This document shows positions 1-7,559 of a DNA stretch of 13,805 bases, in pieces (the stretch's first letter is position 1; each line of letters starts with the position of its first letter). The position numbers and the translations under genes are program-made. The DNA is from JAICLV01 sp036380925 (GTDB lineage: Bacteria > Actinomycetota > Actinomycetes > Acidothermales > Acidothermaceae). The notes below the pieces were generated by a model. The model was not told the DNA's origin, did not search any database, and saw only the letters and a program-made list of their open reading frames with translations. Where the stretch lies: assembly GCA_036380925.1 (NCBI GenBank), contig DASVDW010000178.1:1-13805 (forward strand), given 5' to 3'.

Positions 1-562
1 CGGTGACCGCCGCCGGCTGGCGAATCGAGCCACCGGTGTCGGTGCCGATCGCGAGCGGCGCCTCGAACGCCGAAACCGCCGCACTCGAACCGCCCGACGA
101 CCCGCCTGGGATGCGTTCGAGATCCCACGGGTTGCGGGTGACGCCGAACGCCGAGTTCTCGGTCGAGGAACCCATCGCGAACTCGTCCATGTTGGTCTTG
201 CCGAGAATGACGACGTCGGCCGCGCGCAACTTGCGGACCACGGTGGAGTCGTACGGTGGCCGCCAGCCCTCGAGAATGCGGGAGCCGCAGGTGGTCGGGA
301 CGCCCTTTTGGGTCAGCACGTCCTTCAAGGCGAGCGGCACGCCGGCGAGCGGGCCAAGGGCCGCGCCGCGCGACCGCTTCTCATCGACCGCCCGAGCGGC
401 GGCCAACGCGCCATCGGCGTCGACGTGCAAGAACGCGTGCACCTTCGAGTCGACAGCCGCGATGCGGTCGAGATGCGCCTGCGCGACCTCGACCGCGGAG
501 ACCTCGCCGGACGCGATCATCGAGGCGAGCTCGCGGGCCGACAACCGGGTCAGCTCAGCCAC
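1..562 (-). CDS. gatA: Glutamyl-tRNA(Gln)/aspartyl-tRNA(Asn) amidotransferase subunit A, N-terminal part
   Basis: GatA is the amidase subunit of GatCAB. It releases ammonia from glutamine so that mischarged Glu-tRNA(Gln) or Asp-tRNA(Asn) can be converted to the correct aminoacyl-tRNA in the cytoplasm. Translating the minus strand from the GTG at 562 gives 187 residues with no stop before the window edge. The amidase-signature Lys-Ser-Ser triad is visible: Lys80 in PLALKDV, Ser155 in PGGSSGGSS, and the nucleophile Ser179 in DTGGSIRQP. The gene is therefore cut just after the catalytic serine; a full GatA is roughly 480-500 residues. The GTG start is chosen because a GAGGAG ribosome binding site lies 9 bases upstream, inside the last codons of gatC. 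The gatC stop is only 6 bases away, so the two are co-transcribed. Identity is certain from the motifs; the C-terminal two thirds cannot be assessed. Confidence 0.97.
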   Translation of the reverse strand, partial: MAELTRLSARELASMIASGEVSAVEVAQAHLDRIAAVDSKVHAFLHVDADGALAAARAVDEKRSRGAALGPLAGVPLALKDVLTQKGVPTTCGSRILEGWRPPYDSTVVRKLRAADVVILGKTNMDEFAMGSSTENSAFGVTRNPWDLERIPGGSSGGSSAAVSAFEAPLAIGTDTGGSIRQPAAVT

Positions 563-568
563 GGCGGG

Positions 569-865
569 TCACTCCTCGTCCAAGATGCGCGGCACCCGGA
601 AGCGTTGCTCCTCCGCCGCCGGAGCGCCGGCCAGCGCCTCGTCGGGTGTGAGGCACGGTCGCACCTGGTCTGGGCGAAACACGTTGGTCAGCGGGACTGA
701 GTGCGACGTTGGGGGCACGTCTTCGGCGGCGACCTCGCTCACCCGCGCGACGGCGTTGATGATGACGTCGAGTTGGCCAGCGAGATGGTCGAGCTCTTCG
801 TCGCTCAGCGCGAGTCGCGACAGGTGGGCGAGGTGGGCCGCTTCGGCGCGGGTGATGGACGGCAT
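569..865 (-). CDS. gatC: Glutamyl-tRNA(Gln)/aspartyl-tRNA(Asn) amidotransferase subunit C
   Basis: GatC is the small structural subunit that wraps around GatA and stabilises the GatCAB complex. The product is 98 residues, a normal length for GatC. It opens with the typical helical segment (MPSITRAEAAHLAHLSRLAL, then SDEELDHLAGQLDVII) and has the extended proline-containing C-terminal half with PPTSHSVPLTNVFRPD. It starts at ATG 865; the upstream sequence on the coding strand has only a weak purine stretch (AAGATGAG), so its translation signal is poor. It is followed after 6 bases by gatA. Its upstream neighbour, 34 bases away in the same direction, is the GGDEF gene, so gatC may be read through from there or have a promoter inside that gene. 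Confidence 0.96.
   Translation of the reverse strand: MPSITRAEAAHLAHLSRLALSDEELDHLAGQLDVIINAVARVSEVAAEDVPPTSHSVPLTNVFRPDQVRPCLTPDEALAGAPAAEEQRFRVPRILDEE
572..577 (-). promoter_or_regulatory. Ribosome binding site of gatA
   Basis: On the minus strand this reads GAGGAG, 9 bases before the GTG at 562. It lies inside the final codons of gatC (residues DEE) and supports both the gatA start and translational coupling of the two subunits. Confidence 0.7.
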
Positions 866-899
866 TTGCTCATCTTAAAAGCGGCCGTCTCCAGCAGTG

Positions 900-2216
900 T
901 CAGCTGGAGCGCTGCGCGGGCCGCAACGCGGGGTCGAGGACGACGGACGGGTGCCGCAATTCCTCGTCCCGCCGCGGGTCGAACACCGCGACACCGCAGC
1001 CGCTGGACTTCGCGATGTACATGGCGCGGTCGGCGCGACGAAGCAGCGCGTCGAACTCGACTCCGTGCGCCGGCCCGACCGCGACGCCGAGGCTGGCCAC
1101 GATCACGATGGATCGACCGTCGATCTCGCAGATCCCGTTGACCCGCTCCAGCAAGCGGACGGCGGTGACCCGTGCCACCGTGGTGTTGGCAGCGTGACGG
1201 ACGATCACCACGAACTCATCGCCGCCGAGCCGCGCGACGACGTCGTCCGGGCGAACCGCGCTTCGCAGCCGTTCGGTGACGACCTGCAACAGCCGGTCTC
1301 CCGCCGAGTGACCGAGGGTGTCGTTGACTTCCTTGAACTTGTCGAGGTCGAGCACGAAGATCGCGACCCCGTCGTCTTGCCTGCCGATCCCCTCGAGCGC
1401 CTTCGACCCCTCGCGATGCAGCAGCTGACGATTGCCCAACCCGGTGAGCGAGTCGTGCAGCGCGTCGTGCTCTCTGGCCACCGACAACGTGGCGTTGTGA
1501 TAGAGCGAGGCCAACGCGGGATAGAACAGCGGAACGAACGGCCAAAGGTGCACCATCACCACCAGCACCAAAGGCGCGAGGCTGGCCATCGCGACACCGA
1601 CGACGGCCAGGTGGCGGGTGTCCTCACTGATGATGCTCCGCAGCCGCCGATGTTCGAGCATGGCGACCGCGAGGTACACGCTGCCGTTGTTGATGACGAG
1701 ATAGGCAAGGCCGGCGAGCAACACCGCGACCAACTCGACGACGTCGATGTCCGGCTCGCGGAACGACCAAGGATTCGCCGTGCTCGGGTTGATGGAAAAG
1801 GCGCGCAGCACGGCCCACGCGCCGAGCAAAGTCAACACGTGCTGGCCGACGTTGAAGAGGTTGCGATGCAACGCCTGGCGGTACAGCGCTCCCCTGACCA
1901 GCATGGTGATGACGCACAGCAGCACGACCGGCCGCAGCCCGACGTGCAACAGCAGCGCGAACAAGAACACGACGAGCGCGAACGTCCCGTCGCCGCTGCG
2001 GCCCTTCGGGACAACCGGGCGAAATGCGGTCACCGCCATCGGGAGTGCCACGAGCCAAAACGCGGGGCTTTCGCCGAGTTGGGAGAGGCTCTGCTCGCGC
2101 ACGCCAGAGAGCACGACGCCCACCACGAGCGCGGCGGCCGCCACGACCCCCCAGACGTACCACCACAGAGGGGAGCCGATCCGCGGGCGCTCGTTGCGAT
2201 CCTCAGTCGGGCTCAT
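900..2216 (-). CDS. Membrane-bound GGDEF diguanylate cyclase
   Basis: This is a predicted cyclase making the second messenger cyclic di-GMP from two GTP. The product has 438 residues. Residues about 20-240 hold roughly eight hydrophobic segments (for example 21-38, 79-93, 96-107, 160-187, 202-239), an N-terminal integral-membrane sensor of no family I can name. A short linker leads to a GGDEF domain at about 254-415. The signature GGDEF is intact at 331-335. The metal and substrate residues Asp290 (in FVLDLDKFK), Asn298 and Asp307 (in GHSAGD) are present, and an RxxD inhibitory site (RPDD, 322-325) lies five residues before the signature. It therefore looks catalytically active and subject to product inhibition. 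No EAL or HD-GYP domain is present. ATG 2216 is preceded by GAAGG at a 5-base spacing. It sits 103 bases after ligA and 34 before gatC. The membrane ligand or signal is unknown. Confidence 0.93.
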   Translation of the reverse strand: MSPTEDRNERPRIGSPLWWYVWGVVAAAALVVGVVLSGVREQSLSQLGESPAFWLVALPMAVTAFRPVVPKGRSGDGTFALVVFLFALLLHVGLRPVVLLCVITMLVRGALYRQALHRNLFNVGQHVLTLLGAWAVLRAFSINPSTANPWSFREPDIDVVELVAVLLAGLAYLVINNGSVYLAVAMLEHRRLRSIISEDTRHLAVVGVAMASLAPLVLVVMVHLWPFVPLFYPALASLYHNATLSVAREHDALHDSLTGLGNRQLLHREGSKALEGIGRQDDGVAIFVLDLDKFKEVNDTLGHSAGDRLLQVVTERLRSAVRPDDVVARLGGDEFVVIVRHAANTTVARVTAVRLLERVNGICEIDGRSIVIVASLGVAVGPAHGVEFDALLRRADRAMYIAKSSGCGVAVFDPRRDEELRHPSVVLDPALRPAQRSS

Positions 2217-2319
2217 CGGTACCTTCGTGACAGGCCGCTTTCTGCGGCTGCCATTAGCTTCGTCGCGGCCCGACGTTCGGCTGATAGAGCGACCGGCGCA
2301 TCCGGACGGAGCAACCGGA

Positions 2320-4395
2320 CTAGTGCCGCTGTGTCATGCCGCGCGCGACCTCAGGCCCTTGCTCAAGCAGCACTGCGAAGCCAGCCTCGTCGAGAATGGG
2401 CACACCGAGCGAAACCGCTTTGTCGTACTTAGAACCGGGATTGTCGCCAACGATGACGAAGTCGGTCTTTTTCGACACCGAACCGGCGACCTTGCCGCCC
2501 GCGTTTTGCACGGCGGCCGTTGCGGAATCGCGGCTCCAGCCCGTCAGCGACCCGGTCACGACGACGGTCAGCCCGGCAAGCGGACGAGGCCCCTCGTCAC
2601 CGCGCTCCTCCGCCATCCGCACTCCCGCGCGACGCCACTTGTCGACGATGTCGGCATGCCAGTCGACGGCGAACCACTCGCGAATCGACTCCGCGATCGT
2701 CGGCCCCACGCCGTCGGCGTTCGACAATTCCCCGGCGCTGGCCGCGCGGATCGCGTCGATCGAGCCGAAGTCGCGAGCCAGCGCCTGCGCCGCGGTGGGG
2801 CCGACGTGGCGAATCGACAGCGCCACGAGCACCCGCCACAGGGGACGGGCTTTCGCGGCCTGCAGGTTGGCCAGCAGCTTCTCGGCGTTCGCCGTCAGCT
2901 CGCCGTCCTGCCTGGTGAAAAACGGCAAGCGGCGAAGCTGTTCGGCGGCCAAGAAGAACAGATCACCCTCGTCGGCGAGCAGGCCGCCGTCGAGCAACGC
3001 GGACGCCGCCTCGTAGCCCAACACCTCGATGTCGAGCGCGCCGCGGCCCGCCAGATGGAACAGCCGCTCGCGCAACTGCGCGGGGCACGAGCGGGTGTTG
3101 GGGCAACGCGTGTCGGCCTCGCCGACCGGCCGCACCAGCTTGGTGTCGCAGGCCGGGCAATGCGTCGGAAACTCGTACTCAGTCTCGCTGCCGTCGCGCA
3201 AATCCACGACAGGGCCGACGATTTCCGGGATGACGTCGCCGGCCTTGCGCAACACCACGGTGTCGCCGACGAGCACGCCCTTGCGCTTGATCTCGTCGGC
3301 GTTGTGCAGGGTGGCGTTCTCAACGGTCGAGCCGGCCACCTTGACCGGCTCCATCACGCCGTACGGCGTGACTCGACCGGTGCGACCGACATTGACCTCG
3401 ATGCGCAGCAATTTTGTGGTGACCTCTTCGGGCGGGTACTTGTACGCGATCGCCCATCTCGGCGCCTTCGACGTAGCCCCGAGCCTGCGCTGCAGCGAAA
3501 TCTGATCGACCTTCACGACGATGCCGTCGATGTCGTGCTCGACCACGTGCCGATTCTCGCCGTAGTAGGCGATGAACTCGTCGACCTCCGACAGCTTCGA
3601 GAAAACCTTGAAACGATCGGACGTCGGCAACCCCCAGGCGGCCAACGTCGCATAGGCTTCCGACTGCCGCGACGGCGAGAACCCTTTCGTGGCGCCGATG
3701 CCGTGCACCACCATGCGCAGCGGTCGGCTCGCTGTGACGCGTGGGTCTTTCTGTCGCAGGGAGCCGGCGGCGGCGTTGCGCGGATTGGCGAACGGCGACT
3801 TGCCCGCCTCGACCAGCGCGGCGTTCAAATCGGCGAACTTCTCGACCGGGAAGTAAACCTCGCCGCGCACCTCAAGCAGCGCGGGGACGTCGGCGCCGTC
3901 GACGAGCTTGTGGGGCACATCGGCCAGCGTGCGGATGTTCGGGGTGATGTCCTCGCCGGTGCGGCCGTCACCGCGAGTGGCGCCGCGGATCAAGACGCCC
4001 TTCTCGTAGACCAGGTCGACGGCCAAGCCGTCGACCTTCAGCTCGCACAAGTAGTCGACGTCACCGCCGGCGTCGCGCTCGGCGCGGGCGGCCCACGCGG
4101 CCAACTCCGCTGAGGAGAAGACGTTGTCGAGGCTCATCAGCCGCTCGAGATGCTCGACCGGGCTGAACAACGTCGAGTAGCTGCCCGCCACCTTTTGGGT
4201 CGGCGAGTCAGGCGTGCGCAGCTGCGGATACCGAGTCTCGATCTCGGTGAGCTCGCGCATCAACGTGTCGTACTCGGCGTCGGAGACGACAGGCGCGTCC
4301 AGCACGTAGTAGCGGTAGGCGTGGTCGTCGAGTTCGCGCGACAGCGCGGCGTGCCGCTCGGCGACGTCGACCGGCACATCGGTCGATGCGCTCAC
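2320..4395 (-). CDS. ligA: NAD-dependent DNA ligase LigA
   Basis: LigA seals nicks in DNA during replication and repair using NAD+ as AMP donor. The 691-residue product is full length for the family. Domains in order are Ia (about 8-70), with the YYVLD and VSDAEYD NMN-binding residues; the nucleotidyltransferase domain, with adenylated Lys120 in the motif ELKVDG and later motifs ATRGDG, EVRGEV and DGIVVK; an OB fold (about 320-400); a four-cysteine zinc finger (Cys413, Cys416, Cys431, Cys437); helix-hairpin-helix repeats (about 445-590), including RHVGPTAA and DGVGPTIAE; and a C-terminal BRCT domain (about 604-685), with VVVTGSL and the downstream Gly-Gly. The GTG start at 4395 overlaps the TGA of the MetE-like gene as GTGA and has a strong GGAGG 7 bases upstream. 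No catalytic residue is missing. The short Ala/Val tail after the BRCT domain is ordinary. Confidence 0.99.
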   Translation of the reverse strand: MSASTDVPVDVAERHAALSRELDDHAYRYYVLDAPVVSDAEYDTLMRELTEIETRYPQLRTPDSPTQKVAGSYSTLFSPVEHLERLMSLDNVFSSAELAAWAARAERDAGGDVDYLCELKVDGLAVDLVYEKGVLIRGATRGDGRTGEDITPNIRTLADVPHKLVDGADVPALLEVRGEVYFPVEKFADLNAALVEAGKSPFANPRNAAAGSLRQKDPRVTASRPLRMVVHGIGATKGFSPSRQSEAYATLAAWGLPTSDRFKVFSKLSEVDEFIAYYGENRHVVEHDIDGIVVKVDQISLQRRLGATSKAPRWAIAYKYPPEEVTTKLLRIEVNVGRTGRVTPYGVMEPVKVAGSTVENATLHNADEIKRKGVLVGDTVVLRKAGDVIPEIVGPVVDLRDGSETEYEFPTHCPACDTKLVRPVGEADTRCPNTRSCPAQLRERLFHLAGRGALDIEVLGYEAASALLDGGLLADEGDLFFLAAEQLRRLPFFTRQDGELTANAEKLLANLQAAKARPLWRVLVALSIRHVGPTAAQALARDFGSIDAIRAASAGELSNADGVGPTIAESIREWFAVDWHADIVDKWRRAGVRMAEERGDEGPRPLAGLTVVVTGSLTGWSRDSATAAVQNAGGKVAGSVSKKTDFVIVGDNPGSKYDKAVSLGVPILDEAGFAVLLEQGPEVARGMTQRH

Positions 4396-5414
4396 TTGCG
4401 TTCCTCCGGTTCTTCCAGCAGCACTTGAGCGACGTCACGACACAGCCGGTAGGCCCGCGCCGCCCAGCTCATCGACGCCCCGGCCAACCCGCAGGTCGGC
4501 GTGACGACGACGTCGCGCGCCAGCGTGTCAGGGGCGAACCCGAGCCGCGACCACAATTCACGCGCCGGAGCGGCCAGCTCTCGCGCCCGCAGCGGACGGT
4601 CGTCGGCCGGGTCGACCGACGGAACCAGACCCAAGAACAGGCCGACGCCACGCTCGATCAGCTCACCGACGGCGTCGTCGTGCGCCGTCGAGAGCAGCGA
4701 CGCGTCGACGCCCACGGCCCGCAGGCCGGCGTCGGCGAACGGGCGGAACGGCGGGTCGGCGGCGCAGCAGTGCGCAACCGGCGTCGCGCCCACGTCGTCC
4801 AGGGCTTGGACGACGACCCGCAGCTTCTCCACCGCGTCGGGCGCCTCGATCATCGGCAGCGTGCCGAAGCCGCTCGCGGTGGGCACCCGGCCGGCGAGCG
4901 CGGCCGGCGCGAGCGGCTCGTCCAGCTGCACGACGAGGGTCGCGCCCGGCGCCCGCTTCGCGACGTCCGCCGCGACGCCGGCCAGGCCTTCGGCAAGCGC
5001 GGCGGCGATGTCGCGAACGGCGCCCGGGTCGGCAAGCGCCTTGTCGCCGTAGCGCAGCTCGAGGCTGCCAGCGAGGGTCCACGGACCGGCGCACTGGATC
5101 TTGAGCGGCCCCGTGAATCCCTGCAGCTGCTCCTCGAGGATGTCGAGGTCGCGGGCGAGCGCGGCGCGCGCCCGCCGCTCGTCGGCGCCCGGGCGGCCGG
5201 TGAACCGCCAGCCGCTCACCGTCAGCTCGACGTGCAGGTCGACGAGGTGCGCGGCGGCGCGGCCGATCATGTCGGCGCCGACGCCGGAGCCGGGCGTCTC
5301 GGGCAGGTGCGGGAAGTCAGGCAGCTCCCCCGCGACGACCCGCATCGCCTCGGCCGGGTCGGCGCCGGGGAGCGACCCGACACCGGTCGCAGCGCCAGCG
5401 GGCCAAGGGAACAC
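4392..5414 (-). CDS. Core-type MetE-like (cobalamin-independent methionine synthase domain) protein
   Basis: The 340-residue product corresponds to the C-terminal catalytic half of MetE, the zinc-dependent methyltransferase that makes methionine from homocysteine. The N-terminal half of full MetE (about 750 residues in total) is absent, as in short core-type MetE proteins. Visible landmarks are the N-terminal GVGSLPG, IQCAGPWTLA near 106-115, VQLDEP near 162-167 (equivalent to the QIDEPA of MetE), and candidate zinc ligands His215 and Cys217 (AHCCAAD) and Cys308 (TPTCGLAG). The usual glutamate ligand appears to be replaced by an aspartate, Asp237 in VGVDAS. M. tuberculosis has a homologous gene beside ligA (Rv3015c). 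Its methyl donor is unknown, so methionine synthesis is inferred, not shown. The GTG at 5414 is used because the family signature starts about 10 residues later; no clear ribosome binding site precedes it. Confidence 0.85.
   Translation of the reverse strand: MFPWPAGAATGVGSLPGADPAEAMRVVAGELPDFPHLPETPGSGVGADMIGRAAAHLVDLHVELTVSGWRFTGRPGADERRARAALARDLDILEEQLQGFTGPLKIQCAGPWTLAGSLELRYGDKALADPGAVRDIAAALAEGLAGVAADVAKRAPGATLVVQLDEPLAPAALAGRVPTASGFGTLPMIEAPDAVEKLRVVVQALDDVGATPVAHCCAADPPFRPFADAGLRAVGVDASLLSTAHDDAVGELIERGVGLFLGLVPSVDPADDRPLRARELAAPARELWSRLGFAPDTLARDVVVTPTCGLAGASMSWAARAYRLCRDVAQVLLEEPEERK
4403..4407 (-). promoter_or_regulatory. Ribosome binding site of ligA
   Basis: On the minus strand this is a consensus-like GGAGG, 7 bases before the ligA GTG start at 4395. 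It lies inside the last codons of the MetE-like gene. Together with the 4-base stop/start overlap it points to translational coupling and fixes the GTG start. Confidence 0.8.
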
Positions 5415-5460
5415 GCAGGTCAGCGTACGAGGTGACCCGGACAGCCCGGCTGACTCGGGG

Positions 5461-6327
5461 CTAGCTGATGCAGCCCGCGGGCTTGCCGATTCGCGCCAGC
5501 CCGGCCAGGTCGCCCGGTCCCCACTGCGCCCGCGAAGACGAGGTGATCACCGGAAACATCACATCGCGCCGGTTGTCGACGTGCCCAAGGCCGACCGCGT
5601 GGCCGAGTTCGTGCATGAGCAGCACGCCTCGGCTCTCACCAGGGCCGAAGCCCGGCGCGTAGCCGGCCGAGCCAGTCGGGTCGACCACCACGAATCCGCG
5701 CTTGATTTGCCAGCTCCAGGCCTGGCCGTCCTTGCTGACGCCCGACTCCCACCAGCCGCCCTCGCCGTCGGCGTCGCCCCCGAAAAGATCGCTCTGGCCG
5801 GCCTGCGAACCTGGCAGCGCCCACGCGATCACCAAACCGGACGACGCGCCGCCGCCGTCCAGCCAAGCGCGGGTGGGCGCCATGGTCGTCGGGCCGTCGT
5901 AACGGAAGGTCAGCCCGCTGGCTGCGGCAACCCTGGCGATGGCGGCCTGGGTGTCGGCGAGCGCCCCGACCGGGTCGGCGGCCAGCGCCGCGTTGACCGT
6001 GTAGTGAATCGGCGCGCACGGGTTCCACCGCACGACCGAGCCGTCGCGGTTCGTCGTCACCGTGTAGTCGGAGGCAACCGGCGCGCTCGCCGACGCAGGG
6101 CTGGTCACCGGGCTGGCCGATTTCCGGGCGGACGGCGCGGGCGGCGTCGCGCTGGACGGGTGCGCGGCGGACACCTGCGCCGCGGACACGTGCGCGGCGC
6201 TGAAATGGTCTGCTTGCTGTTCGGCGCGTGCGCTGCCGCACCCGGCGACGACGGCCGCGGCGAGCGCGATTGCGGCGCCCGAGCGGGCGCGGTTGAACCT
6301 GCGTGAACCCAAGACTTCCTGCCACAT
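5461..6327 (-). CDS. Secreted lipoprotein, matrixin-like zinc metalloprotease
   Basis: This is a predicted cell-surface zinc endopeptidase of 288 residues. Residues 1-30 form a lipoprotein signal: positive n-region (GSRRFNRAR), hydrophobic core, and a VAGC lipobox with lipidated Cys30. Residues 31-86 are a low-complexity Ala/Ser/Pro spacer with three copies of a five-residue repeat, probably a tether through the cell wall. The catalytic domain (about 88-288) has the metzincin zinc motif HELGHAVGLGH at 239-249, with catalytic Glu240, and a probable Met-turn at Met257 in RDVMFP, as in M10-type matrixins. Cys104 and Cys286 bracket the domain and could form a disulfide. Immediately after the zinc motif the sequence VDNRRDVMFPV is compatible with an active enzyme. 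ATG 6327 gives a sensible signal peptide but has no good ribosome binding site. Substrate unknown. It separates mnmA from the MetE-like gene and may have its own promoter in the 139-base gap upstream. Confidence 0.88.
   Translation of the reverse strand: MWQEVLGSRRFNRARSGAAIALAAAVVAGCGSARAEQQADHFSAAHVSAAQVSAAHPSSATPPAPSARKSASPVTSPASASAPVASDYTVTTNRDGSVVRWNPCAPIHYTVNAALAADPVGALADTQAAIARVAAASGLTFRYDGPTTMAPTRAWLDGGGASSGLVIAWALPGSQAGQSDLFGGDADGEGGWWESGVSKDGQAWSWQIKRGFVVVDPTGSAGYAPGFGPGESRGVLLMHELGHAVGLGHVDNRRDVMFPVITSSSRAQWGPGDLAGLARIGKPAGCIS
6160..6204 (-). repeat. 15-base tandem repeat in the protease tether (3 copies)
   Basis: Three in-frame 15-base units encode FSAAH, VSAAQ and VSAAH (residues 42-56 of the lipoprotein protease). 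The units differ at only a few positions. Such in-frame repeats in the spacer between lipid anchor and catalytic domain could vary in copy number without disrupting the enzyme. Confidence 0.75.
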
Positions 6328-6390
6328 CGGGATTTGGGCGGGTAGGGCAGTGACGACGACGGTACGTGCGATGAGCCGTTGACGCCACTC

Positions 6391-6470
6391 GGCGCGCGAT
6401 TATTTTTGCGACGAGCGCGATTTTTCTTCGACGAGCGCGACCTTTTTCGCGATGGGCCGCGGTTTTTTAA
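6391..6470. repeat. Array of four phased A/T tracts with degenerate 20-base repeats
   Basis: This non-coding stretch lies between the mnmA stop and the protease gene. Pure T runs on the plus strand (A runs on the minus strand) begin at 6403, 6421, 6443 and 6463, each of 5-6 bases, separated by GC-rich blocks containing GCGCGA or CCGCGG. ACGAGCGCGA occurs exactly at 6411 and at 6431, and a variant (ACGAGTGCGG) at 6473. The 18-22-base spacing is close to two helical turns, the geometry expected for intrinsically curved DNA. The period is not a multiple of three, which argues against coding. It may bend DNA upstream of the protease promoter or bind a nucleoid protein that prefers AT tracts. No stem plus T-run oriented to terminate mnmA is present. 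The rest of the gap (6328-6390) shows no recognisable element. Confidence 0.7.
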
Positions 6471-7552
6471 CGACGAGTGCGGTCGATCGTGGCGGATCCC
6501 ACAACCCGCGTGCCGTCGTATACGACGACGGCCTGCCCAGGCGCGACACCACGCGCGGCGCGCAGTAGCTCGACGTCGAGGCGCCCGTCATCGAGCAGCC
6601 GGACGACGGCTGGCATCGGCTCGCCGTGCGCGCGCAACTGCACCAAGCGCTCGACGCGACCCACCGGAGGTTCCGCGCACCAGCGCGGCCGGACGCCGGT
6701 GAGCGCGCGAACGTCGAGGTCAGCGGCCGTGCCGACGGTCACCGTGCGAGACACCGGCGACACGTCGAGCACGTAACGCGGCCGGCCATCTGGCGCCGGG
6801 GTGCCGATGCGCAGCCCTTTGCGTTGGCCGACGGTGAACCCGAAAACGCCGTCATGCTCGCCCAGCCGATTGCCCTCGACGTCGACGATGTCGCCGCGCG
6901 CGTCGCCGTCGGGCGCCAGCCGCCGCCGGAGAAATCCCGCGGTGTCGCCGTCGGCGATGAAGCAGATGTCATGGCTGTCGGGCTTCTCCGCGACCTGCAA
7001 ACCGCGGCTGGCAGCCTCAACGCGAACCTGAGCTTTAGCCGTGTCGCCCAACGGAAACATGGCGTGCGCCAGCTGCTCGGCGGTCAACACGCCAAGCACG
7101 TAGGACTGGTCCTTGCCCGGGTCGACCGCGCGATGCAGCTCGCGGCCGCGCGGGCCGTCGACGAGCCGCGCGTAGTGCCCCGTGCACACCGCGTCGAAGC
7201 CGAGTGCCAACGCCTTGTCGAGCACGGCGGCGAACTTGATCCGCTCGTTGCAGCGCAGGCACGGGTTCGGTGTGCGGCCAGCCGCGTACTCGGCGACGAA
7301 GTCGGCGATGACGTCCTCGTCGAAGCGCTCGGCGAGATCCCACACGTAGAACGGGATGCCCAGGACGTCGGCCGCCCGGCGGGCGTCGCGGGCGTCCTCG
7401 ATCGTGCAGCAACCGCGCGCGCCGCTGCGGTACGACTGCGGGCTCTTCGACAGCGCCAGGTGCACACCGGTGACGTCGTGTCCAGCCTCGACCGCGCGCG
7501 CGGCGGCCACCGCTGAGTCGACGCCGCCCGACATGGCGGCCAGCACCTTCAT
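6467..7552 (-). CDS. mnmA: tRNA-specific 2-thiouridylase MnmA
   Basis: MnmA activates uridine 34 of Lys, Glu and Gln tRNAs with ATP and inserts sulfur to form 2-thiouridine. The 361-residue product is a normal length. The PP-loop ATP pyrophosphatase motif SGGVDS is at 8-13. The catalytic Cys98 lies in RTPNPCLRCN and its partner Cys197 in SHDICFI, so both members of the catalytic pair are present. Further family landmarks are GHYARL (125-130), GKDQSYVL (146-153) and the FTVGQRKGL segment leading to the C-terminal beta-barrel. ATG 7552 starts 7 bases after the cysteine desulfurase stop; only a weak AGG precedes it, so translation probably depends on the upstream gene. The adjacent desulfurase is the likely sulfur source, either directly or through carriers not seen here. 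Confidence 0.98.
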   Translation of the reverse strand: MKVLAAMSGGVDSAVAAARAVEAGHDVTGVHLALSKSPQSYRSGARGCCTIEDARDARRAADVLGIPFYVWDLAERFDEDVIADFVAEYAAGRTPNPCLRCNERIKFAAVLDKALALGFDAVCTGHYARLVDGPRGRELHRAVDPGKDQSYVLGVLTAEQLAHAMFPLGDTAKAQVRVEAASRGLQVAEKPDSHDICFIADGDTAGFLRRRLAPDGDARGDIVDVEGNRLGEHDGVFGFTVGQRKGLRIGTPAPDGRPRYVLDVSPVSRTVTVGTAADLDVRALTGVRPRWCAEPPVGRVERLVQLRAHGEPMPAVVRLLDDGRLDVELLRAARGVAPGQAVVVYDGTRVVGSATIDRTRR

Positions 7553-7559
7553 CGCACGC

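Noticed and set aside
2234..2248. Short hairpin GCCGC-TTTCT-GCGGC before the GGDEF gene
   Set aside because: A 5-base stem is expected by chance in DNA this GC-rich, and no T-run or conserved partner supports a function.
897..2432. Open frame of 511 codons on the plus strand opposite the GGDEF gene
   Set aside because: It is the antisense shadow of the cyclase, with His/Arg/Asp-rich composition and no recognisable domain.
1747..4113. Long open frame (788 codons) on the plus strand opposite ligA and the GGDEF gene
   Set aside because: It is antisense to two genes with complete family motifs, and its Arg/Gly/Val/Asp-rich composition is typical of shadow frames in high-GC DNA. No domain is recognisable.
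6440..6470. Intrinsic terminator (CGCG stem followed by TTTTTT on the plus strand)
   Set aside because: The stem is only four bases and the T-run is on the strand opposite to mnmA transcription, with no plus-strand gene upstream to terminate.
6391..6482. CRISPR-like array at the 20-base repeats
   Set aside because: The units are about 20 bases with no unique spacers, and no cas genes are present.
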